Assembly: GCA_016794075.1 (NCBI GenBank)
Contig: JAEUKU010000330.1
Span: 1-11,898, forward strand
Length of the DNA stretch: 11,898 nt
Source of the DNA: Rhodospirillaceae bacterium
GTDB taxonomy: Bacteria > Pseudomonadota > Alphaproteobacteria > Dongiales > Dongiaceae
Reading direction: 5' to 3'
In this document: positions 6,781 to 11,898 of the stretch, in pieces
Layout: each line of letters starts with the position of its first letter
Numbering within the stretch: position 1 is the stretch's first letter
Made by a program: the position numbers and the translations under genes
Notes under the pieces: model-generated
What the model saw: only the letters and a program-made list of their open reading frames with translations
Database searches by the model: none
What the model was told of the DNA's origin: nothing

Positions 6781-7767
6781 ATGAAGGTCGTCATAACCGG
6801 GGGCGCCGGCTTCATCGGCGGGCAGCTGGCACGGCGCCTGACGCAGCTGGGTCAGCTGACCGGGCCCTCCGGCAAGCCGGAGAAGATCGATGCCATCACC
6901 TGCTTCGACATGGTGGTGCCGGACAAGCCCTTCGCCGGACTCGATGCGCGCACGGAGTTCATCGCCGGCGAAATCTCCGATCGCGCCACGGTCAAGAAGC
7001 TGTTCGACCGCCCGGACCTTTCGGTCTTTCACCTCGCCTCGGTGGTGAGCGGCGGCGGCGAACTGGATTTCGACCTCGCCATGCGGGTTAATCTCGATGG
7101 CCATCTCCACGTGCTCGAATCGGCCCGCGCGCTCGGCAGCAGGCCGCGCGTGGTCTTCGCCAGCTCCATCGCGGTGTTTGGCGGCAAGGGAATGCCGAAA
7201 CAGGTCGGCGACAACACCAAGCAGGTGCCGCAGACCACCTATGGCATGACCAAGGCGATCGGCGAATTGCTGGTCAACGACTACTCGCGCAAGGGCTTCC
7301 TCGACGGCCGGTCGGCGCGGCTGCCGACCGTCATCATCCGCCCGGGCAAGCCGAACAAGGCGGCCTCCAGCTTCGCCAGCGGCGTGTTCCGCGAGCCGCT
7401 GAACGGCGTTCCGTGCGTGCTTCCGGTCGGCTACGACGCGGTCATGCCCTTGGCCGGCTACCGCACCATCGTCGAGGGCTTCATACGCCTGCACGAGGTC
7501 GACGGCGGCGCGCTCGGCGAGGACCGCGCCGTCAGCCTGCCCTCGCTCGACGTGACGGTGGGCGACATGGTGGCGGGCCTGAAGCGCGTCGCCGGCAACC
7601 GGCACCTGGGCGAGATCACGGTGGAGAAGGACCCGGTCATCGAGCGCATCGTCGCCTCCTGGCCCACCGGCACGCAGTACGAACGCGCGCTGAAGCTGGG
7701 TTTGCCGAAGGACACGCACCTCGATTCGATCATCAAGGCGTATATCGAGGATTTCCTGGGCGGCTGA
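6781..7767 (+). CDS. denD: NAD-dependent epimerase/dehydratase family protein, D-erythronate dehydrogenase (DenD)-like
   Basis: A 328-residue extended short-chain dehydrogenase. The Rossmann nucleotide-binding glycine motif GGAGFIGG is at residues 7-14, the catalytic Tyr154-x-x-x-Lys158 is in YGMTK, and the serine region is ASSIAVFG (127-134). The segment RLPTVIIRPGKPNKAASSFA (180-199) followed by REPLNG is characteristic of the DenD subgroup, which oxidises D-erythronate to 2-oxo-tetronate with NAD+ in the four-carbon sugar acid pathway. The pathway partners usually encoded nearby (OtnK-type kinase, OtnC aldolase, OtnI isomerase) are not in this window, so the substrate remains an inference from sequence similarity. 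AGGAGG (6767-6772) lies eight bases before the ATG, a strong site that fixes the start. Confidence 0.88.
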   Translation: MKVVITGGAGFIGGQLARRLTQLGQLTGPSGKPEKIDAITCFDMVVPDKPFAGLDARTEFIAGEISDRATVKKLFDRPDLSVFHLASVVSGGGELDFDLAMRVNLDGHLHVLESARALGSRPRVVFASSIAVFGGKGMPKQVGDNTKQVPQTTYGMTKAIGELLVNDYSRKGFLDGRSARLPTVIIRPGKPNKAASSFASGVFREPLNGVPCVLPVGYDAVMPLAGYRTIVEGFIRLHEVDGGALGEDRAVSLPSLDVTVGDMVAGLKRVAGNRHLGEITVEKDPVIERIVASWPTGTQYERALKLGLPKDTHLDSIIKAYIEDFLGG

Positions 7768-7971
7768 CGCGCACCTTCGCGACTCCCGCGCTCGTCATCG
7801 TCGGGCCTGGCTCACTTCTGTCCGTTCGTGTTCGATGGTGCGAATGCGTCCTTTCGTCATCACCGGGTTCAATGCATGGCGCGGATAGATGGTTGACGTG
7901 TCTTCGGGCATATCGTTGAAGGGTAAAAGTCGAATGGGCAGTCGAGGCCATTACCCGACTGAAATACTCGG

Positions 7972-8802
7972 ATGAACGCGGCAAACGAAGCCGATCACGC
8001 GGCCGAGACTTTGGCGCGGGCAATCCTGGCCGCGAGCGCCGAGCGCCGGCAGCTGGCGCCGCTTTCAAGCCGCCCGACCGGCCTGGACCTGGCGCTCGCC
8101 TACCGGGTGACGGCGGCGCTCCGCCGGCTGCGCCGGGACAGGGGTGAAAGGCCGATCGGCCGCAAGATCGGCTTCACCAACCGCACCATCTGGGCGGAAT
8201 ACGGGGTCTATGCGCCGATCTGGGGCGACATGTACGACACCACCTTGCGCCCGCTGGACTCCGCCGAGCCCATCGTTCTCGCCCCCCTGCTCGAGCCGCG
8301 CCTCGAGCCGGAGATCGCCTTCGGCCTCGGCCGCGCGCCGGAAACCGGCATGGACGAAGCGGCCCTGCTTTCCTGCATCGACTGGGTCGCCCATGGGTTC
8401 GAGATCGTGCAATCGGTCTATCCCGGCTGGCGATTTGCCGCCGCCGACACGGTCGCCGCCTACGGCCTGCATGGCGCCTATCGGATCGGGCCGCGGCAGG
8501 CGGTGCGCGATCATCCGCAATCCGAGTGGCTGACCTGGCTGTCGCACTTCGAGATCGTGCTCGAGCGCGATGGCGTGGAAATGGATCGCGGCAGCGCGGC
8601 GAACGTCCTCGGCGGCCCGCTCTCGGCGCTGCGCCATTTGGTGGAATTGCTGGCGACGGACGACGCCAATCCGCCGCTCGCCGCCGGAGAGATCGTCACC
8701 ACCGGCACGCTGACGCGCGCCTTTCCCGTCGCCGCCGGCGAAACCTGGCGCACGCGTCTGGCCGGCATCCCGATCGACGGGCTCGAGATCCGATTCGCTT
8801 GA
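7972..8802 (+). CDS. 2-keto-4-pentenoate hydratase-like protein (FAH superfamily)
   Basis: A 276-residue enzyme related to MhpD/HpaH-type hydratases and 4-oxalocrotonate decarboxylases, which work late in meta-cleavage of aromatic compounds on dienol keto acids. Visible family features are GRKIGFTN (63-70) with the conserved lysine, AEYGVYAPIWGDMYDT (75-90), the metal-ligand pattern LEPEIAFGL with Glu112 and Glu114, a third acidic residue Glu144 in HGFEIVQSVYPGW, and GEIVTTGTLT (239-248) near the end. It has no aromatic-degradation neighbours, so hydration of 2-hydroxypentadienoate is only a family-level guess. The ATG at 7972 lacks a good ribosome site; the 204-base gap upstream shows no other gene and only a -35-like TTGACG at 7893. 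The stop is six bases from the convergent gene's stop. Confidence 0.87.
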   Translation: MNAANEADHAAETLARAILAASAERRQLAPLSSRPTGLDLALAYRVTAALRRLRRDRGERPIGRKIGFTNRTIWAEYGVYAPIWGDMYDTTLRPLDSAEPIVLAPLLEPRLEPEIAFGLGRAPETGMDEAALLSCIDWVAHGFEIVQSVYPGWRFAAADTVAAYGLHGAYRIGPRQAVRDHPQSEWLTWLSHFEIVLERDGVEMDRGSAANVLGGPLSALRHLVELLATDDANPPLAAGEIVTTGTLTRAFPVAAGETWRTRLAGIPIDGLEIRFA

Positions 8803-8812
8803 TCTGGATCAA
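8799..8812. promoter_or_regulatory. Perfect FNR/FixK-type palindrome spanning two convergent stop codons
   Basis: TTGATCTGGATCAA fits the TTGAT-N4-ATCAA consensus of FNR/FixK/Anr oxygen regulators exactly. It contains the TGA stop of the hydratase gene (8800-8802) and, on the other strand, the TGA stop of the TauE/SafE gene (8809-8811). No start codon lies downstream on either strand within a normal promoter distance, so a conventional regulatory role is doubtful. Confidence 0.4.
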
Positions 8813-9564
8813 GTCGCGATCCAGCTGAACGCCATCCATCCCAGCACGATGGCGTTGAAGGCCGCGACGAACGGCATCGCGGTCCGCGCCAGGCTCGTCC
8901 AGCGCCGCTGCGCCGTGCCGCCCAGATAGGCCATCAGCCACAGCATGGGGAACGTGCCGAGCGTGAACAGCGCCATGCCCATCGCCGCCGCCACCGGATC
9001 GGCCGGCGCGATCGCCGCGCCGATCGCCGCGTAGAGCAGCCCACAGGGCAGGAACCCGAGCAGCAGCCCAAGCGCAACTCCGCGCCATCCGGTCGGATGG
9101 GCGAAAAGCGGCCGCGCCATTCCAGCGAGGCGCTCGCCGAGCGGCGCGGCCAGCGCGGCTCCATAGGCCAATCGGCTTAGGCCTCCCACGGCGATGACGG
9201 CGAAGAGCAGGGCCGCCAGGGTGAGCGCGATTGCCGGCACGAATCGCAGTTCCGACGCGCCCTCCAGCAGATGCAGGGGCGTGGCAAGCAAGACCGCCAG
9301 GGCCATGTAGGTCAGCGCCCGGCCGAGATGATAGGGCGCCAGCGCCGCGCCGCGCAGACGGCGCAACTCGCCGCTGCCGAGCGGCAACTCGGCCATGGCC
9401 GCGCCGCTCTGCGCCAGTACGAAGGGTCCGCACATGGTGGCGCAATGCGAGGCACTACCGACCAAACCAGTCAGGAATAGGCCGAGCAGGAGCGGGCCAT
9501 TCTCTATGGCGACGCTTCGGCAATGCGCCACGGCGAGAGAGAGCTCTAGGAGCGGATCGTTCAT
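8809..9564 (-). CDS. TauE/SafE-like (DsbD_2, COG2836) integral membrane protein
   Basis: A 251-residue protein with about six hydrophobic segments, placed in the inner membrane. It carries the two signatures of the DsbD_2/COG2836 group: GSASHCATMCGPF (residues 36-48, with His40, Cys41, Met44 and Cys45) and GFLPCGLLYAA (170-180, with Cys174). The automatic name sulfite exporter is weakly founded. Members are often encoded beside cbb3 oxidase genes, and the His/Cys/Met cluster in a membrane helix suggests metal (copper) or thiol handling for oxidase assembly; that is inference. It is divergent from the DUF2189-ccoN gene set over a 119-base spacer, which supports a link. The ATG at 9564 has no strong ribosome site, and a later start is possible. 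Confidence 0.87.
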   Translation of the reverse strand: MNDPLLELSLAVAHCRSVAIENGPLLLGLFLTGLVGSASHCATMCGPFVLAQSGAAMAELPLGSGELRRLRGAALAPYHLGRALTYMALAVLLATPLHLLEGASELRFVPAIALTLAALLFAVIAVGGLSRLAYGAALAAPLGERLAGMARPLFAHPTGWRGVALGLLLGFLPCGLLYAAIGAAIAPADPVAAAMGMALFTLGTFPMLWLMAYLGGTAQRRWTSLARTAMPFVAAFNAIVLGWMAFSWIAT

Positions 9565-9598
9565 TGCGGTATTCTTTTAACATAGATCGCGTACGGTT

Positions 9599-9642
9599 TG
9601 TCGCAGGTCGACCTGTCGCAGCCCTGTGGACGCGTGTCGCAG
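9599..9642. promoter_or_regulatory. Three TGTCGCAG direct repeats with a 12-base palindrome in the divergent promoter region
   Basis: TGTCGCAG occurs at 9599-9606, 9614-9621 and 9635-9642, giving start-to-start spacings of 15 and 21 bases. Between the first two copies sits the perfect palindrome CAGGTCGACCTG (9604-9615). The cluster lies between the divergent TauE/SafE and DUF2189 genes. The GTCGC core resembles half-sites described for RegA/PrrA-type redox regulators, but the copies are direct and not inverted, so the regulator is unknown. No clear TTGAT-N4-ATCAA box is present in this spacer. Confidence 0.45.
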
Positions 9643-9683
9643 GTAGATTGCGGGCCGATCACTGAGGGGGTATCGGCAACCCG

Positions 9684-10508
9684 ATGTCAGAGATGAGTGG
9701 CAATACGCCGGCTTCGTCGGAAGCCACCGGAATTGCGCGGCAGGAAACGGAAGTCGTCCTGGCGCGGCCGGTGCGCGTCATCGACGTGGAGCGGCCCTGG
9801 GTCTGGCTGCAGCTCGGCTGGCGCGACTTCGTCGCCGCGCGCTCCATCAGCCTCACCTTCGGACTCATCATCAGCGTCGCCAGCCTGATCCTCATCAGCC
9901 TGCTCTGGCAGGTCGACCTGCTGGCCTACGCCCTGCCGCTCGCGGCCGGCTTCATGTTCCTGGCACCCGCCGTCGGCATCTGCTTCTACGACATCAGCCG
10001 CCGCCTGGAGCGCAAGGAGCCGCTGCACATCGAGACCGTCGCGCTGGCCTGGAAGCCGCATATCAGCCAGATCGCCTTCATGGGCCTGGTGATGGTTCTG
10101 TTCCAGCTGGCCTGGATCCGCCTCGCCACGCTGATCTTCGCCCTATTCTTCGGCAGCCAGGCGGCCAGTTGGGACCGCTTCGTCACCGCGCTCTTTTTCT
10201 CCACCGATGGCATTCCCTTCCTGATCGTCGGCACGATCCTGGGCGGCGTGCTGGCCGCCCTGTCTTTCGCCATCAGTGTCACCGCCTTCCCCATGCTGCT
10301 CGACCGCGACGTCGGCGCGGCGGCGGCGATCGCGACCTCGGTCCATGCGACGATGAAGAACTGGCGCGTTATGATCGGCTGGGCCGCGCTCATCGTTCTG
10401 TTCACCGCGGCCGGTCTGGTGACCGGCTGCATCGGGCTTGCCGTGACGATGCCGCTGATCGGGCACGCCAGCTGGCATGCCTATCGCGACATGGTCGCGC
10501 ACGACTAG
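9684..10508 (+). CDS. DUF2189 domain-containing integral membrane protein
   Basis: A 274-residue protein with a polar N-terminus of about 45 residues and roughly six hydrophobic segments (about 57-75, 79-101, 129-157, 176-203, 229-247 and 249-260). The pattern of RVIDVERPWVWLQLGWRDF near the start and AFPMLLDRDVGAAAAIATSV (201-220), followed by NWRVMIGWAAL, is that of the DUF2189 family. Its function is not established. It begins the plus-strand gene set leading into ccoN, and DUF2189 genes are often near respiratory oxidase genes in alphaproteobacteria, so a role linked to the oxidase or its membrane environment is a reasonable inference. Starts at 9684 and 9693 (both ATG) are possible: GAGGGGG (9664-9670) is rather far from the first. 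A 54-base gap precedes the next gene. Confidence 0.88.
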   Translation: MSEMSGNTPASSEATGIARQETEVVLARPVRVIDVERPWVWLQLGWRDFVAARSISLTFGLIISVASLILISLLWQVDLLAYALPLAAGFMFLAPAVGICFYDISRRLERKEPLHIETVALAWKPHISQIAFMGLVMVLFQLAWIRLATLIFALFFGSQAASWDRFVTALFFSTDGIPFLIVGTILGGVLAALSFAISVTAFPMLLDRDVGAAAAIATSVHATMKNWRVMIGWAALIVLFTAAGLVTGCIGLAVTMPLIGHASWHAYRDMVAHD

Positions 10509-10562
10509 ACCGGCACGCGGCCGACACTCGTTCTCGGGAATTCTAGGGGGTACGGAGGAACC

Positions 10563-10745
10563 ATGGCTGAACTACAGAGATGGCTGGGCGGGATCCTGCT
10601 CGGATTGATCGGGCTGATCGGCCTCTACATCGGCGCGCACGCCGCGGATGGCGGCTTCGCCTTTTTCGGGCTGCTGCTCTCGGTCTTCAGCATCCTGATG
10701 TTTTTCCGCTTCATCGCGATGGTGACTGAGGAGCCGCATTCATGA
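10563..10745 (+). CDS. Small two-helix membrane protein translationally coupled to ccoN
   Basis: A 60-residue protein with two hydrophobic stretches: residues about 8-26 (GGILLGLIGLIGLYIGAHA) and about 31-52 (GFAFFGLLLSVFSILMFFRF), with a short turn between them and a polar C-terminal tail. It has no cysteine; His26 and His59 are the only histidines. GGAGG at 10554-10558 stands four bases before the ATG. Its stop overlaps the ccoN start in ATGA (10742-10745), so the two are almost surely co-translated. I do not recognise a named family. By position it could be an accessory or stabilising subunit of the cbb3 oxidase, comparable in size to CcoQ or CcoS, though it matches neither clearly. The expected later ccoQ would lie downstream of the window. 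Confidence 0.8.
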   Translation: MAELQRWLGGILLGLIGLIGLYIGAHAADGGFAFFGLLLSVFSILMFFRFIAMVTEEPHS

Positions 10746-11898
10746 TCGCAACAACCGCACCCGCGCCGGTCTACAACGAGCGCGTCGTCAAGCTCTTCGT
10801 CATCGCCACCATCTTCTGGGGGGTCGCGGCCTTCGCGGCGGGTGTCTACATCGCGCTGCAACTCGCGTTCCCCATGCTTAACCTGGACCTGCCCTGGACC
10901 ACCTTCGGCCGCCTGCGGCCGCTGCATACCTCGGCTGCGATCTTCGCCTTCGGCGGCAACGCGCTGCTCGGCACCAGCTTCTACATCGTGCAGCGCACCT
11001 GCCGCGCGCCGCTGTTCGGCGGCAGGGGCCTGGCGGACTTCGTCTTCTGGGGCTACCAGCTCTTCATCGTGCTGGCGGCCACCGGCTATCTGCTCGGCAT
11101 CACCGAGGCGCGCGAATACGCCGAGCCGGAATGGTACGTCGACCTGTGGCTGACCATCGTTTGGGTCGCCTATCTGATCATCTTCGCCGGCACGCTGATG
11201 ACACGCCGCGAATCGCACATCTATGTGGCGAACTGGTTCTTCCTGGCCTTCATCGTCACCGTGGCCGTGCTGCACCTCGGCAACAACATGTCGGTGCCGG
11301 TCTCCTTCCTGGGGACCAAGAGCTACGCCGTGTTCTCCGGCGTGCAGGATGCGATGCTGCAATGGTGGTACGGCCACAACGCGGTCGGCTTCTTCCTGAC
11401 CGCCGGCTTCCTCGGCATGATGTACTATTTCGTGCCGAAGCAGGCGAACCGGCCGATCTATTCCTACCGCCTGTCGATCGTGCATTTCTGGTCGCTGATC
11501 TTCCTCTATATCTGGGCCGGTCCGCACCACCTGCATTACACCGCGCTGCCCGACTGGGCGCAGACCCTCGGCATGACCTTCTCGATCATGCTGTGGATGC
11601 CCTCCTGGGGCGGCATGATCAACGGCCTGATGACGCTGTCGGGCGCCTGGGACAAGCTCCGGACCGATCCGGTGCTGCGCTTCCTGGTGGTTTCGGTCGG
11701 CTTCTACGGCATGTCCACCTTCGAGGGCCCGGTGATGTCGATCCGCGCCGTCAACTCGCTCAGCCACTTCACCGACTGGACCATCGGCCACGTGCATTCC
11801 GGCGCACTGGGGTGGAACGCGATGGTGACCTTCGGCGCCGTCTACTTCCTCGTGCCGGCGCTGTGGAAGCGCGAGCGGATGTACAGCCTGAAGCTCAT
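10742..11898 (+). CDS. ccoN: Cytochrome cbb3-type oxidase catalytic subunit I (CcoN), 3' end cut by window edge
   Basis: The first 385 residues of the haem-copper oxidase subunit that reduces O2 to water and pumps protons in the inner membrane, giving high O2 affinity for microaerobic respiration. Expected ligands are present: His62 (RPLHTSAAIF) and His352 for the low-spin haem b, His350 (WTIGHVHSG) for the high-spin haem b3, and His212 (YGHNAVGF) with His262 and His263 (AGPHHLHY) for CuB. Tyr256 (FLYIWAGP) matches the tyrosine cross-linked to a CuB histidine in cbb3 enzymes. Length so far and motif order are normal, with no frameshift. The start is the ATG overlapping the preceding stop. About 80-100 more residues, and then ccoO, ccoQ and ccoP, would be expected beyond the window. 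Confidence 0.98.
   Translation, partial: MIATTAPAPVYNERVVKLFVIATIFWGVAAFAAGVYIALQLAFPMLNLDLPWTTFGRLRPLHTSAAIFAFGGNALLGTSFYIVQRTCRAPLFGGRGLADFVFWGYQLFIVLAATGYLLGITEAREYAEPEWYVDLWLTIVWVAYLIIFAGTLMTRRESHIYVANWFFLAFIVTVAVLHLGNNMSVPVSFLGTKSYAVFSGVQDAMLQWWYGHNAVGFFLTAGFLGMMYYFVPKQANRPIYSYRLSIVHFWSLIFLYIWAGPHHLHYTALPDWAQTLGMTFSIMLWMPSWGGMINGLMTLSGAWDKLRTDPVLRFLVVSVGFYGMSTFEGPVMSIRAVNSLSHFTDWTIGHVHSGALGWNAMVTFGAVYFLVPALWKRERMYSLKL

Noticed and set aside
6646..7719. Minus-strand open frame of 357 codons opposite the DenD-like gene
   Set aside because: The opposite strand carries clear Rossmann and catalytic motifs with a strong ribosome site. This frame is a compositional shadow.
9565..9598. Degenerate FNR-like site near TTAAC-ATAG-ATCGC upstream of the DUF2189-ccoN genes
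   Set aside because: Too few positions match TTGAT-N4-ATCAA for a supportable call.
10625..11797. Long minus-strand open frame of 390 codons opposite ccoN
   Set aside because: It is antisense to a gene with all catalytic ligands conserved. Its protein is rich in H, D, E, R and G as expected of a GC-rich shadow frame, and it has no known motif.
1..11898. CRISPR array, tRNA or rRNA genes, prophage or toxin-antitoxin module
   Set aside because: No regularly spaced repeats, no rRNA-like conserved stretches, no tRNA cloverleaf and no recognisable toxin, antitoxin or phage protein were seen on either strand.

Overview
The window looks like an alphaproteobacterial chromosome segment. Supporting signs are high GC with strong C/G at third codon positions, an IS630 end of a type common in rhizobia and their relatives, and the start of a cbb3 oxidase operon. 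The order cannot be fixed from this sequence. Eleven coding features can be supported, including two cut by the window edges and one broken remnant.

Left part (1-2252): the 5' end of an IS630-family transposase runs off the left edge. Its inferred insertion boundary, a TA at 146-147, abuts a C-terminal gene remnant (148-300). Next come a GlxA-type AraC regulator (minus strand) and an OsmC-family peroxidase-like protein (plus strand), transcribed away from each other over a 152-base spacer that holds two small palindromes.

Middle part (2253-5894): two minus-strand signalling genes, a membrane MASE1 histidine kinase and a PAS/PAS_5 protein, separated by about 460 bases without a convincing gene. 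Sampled lines here have visibly lower GC than the flanking genes. Neither gene has a recognisable response regulator or output domain beside it. The stretch reads like an acquired or remodelled signalling segment.

Right part (5895-11898): ordinary high-GC genes. These are a DUF72 protein, a DenD-like D-erythronate dehydrogenase and a 2-keto-4-pentenoate hydratase-like enzyme, all on the plus strand with gaps of 82 and 204 bases. The hydratase converges on a TauE/SafE (DsbD_2) membrane protein, and a perfect FNR/FixK-type palindrome spans both stop codons. That membrane protein is divergent from an apparent operon of a DUF2189 membrane protein, a 60-residue membrane protein and ccoN, the catalytic subunit of the high-affinity cbb3 oxidase. 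The 60-residue gene overlaps ccoN by ATGA. ccoN runs off the right edge, and ccoO, ccoQ and ccoP are expected beyond it.

The most interesting points are the tiny ccoN-coupled membrane protein with DUF2189 and TauE/SafE neighbours (candidate oxidase-assembly factors), the repeated TGTCGCAG element in the shared promoter region, the oddly placed FNR/FixK palindrome, and the LOV-like PAS domain without its cysteine. I do not see a clearly new system such as a defence island, CRISPR array or biosynthetic cluster.
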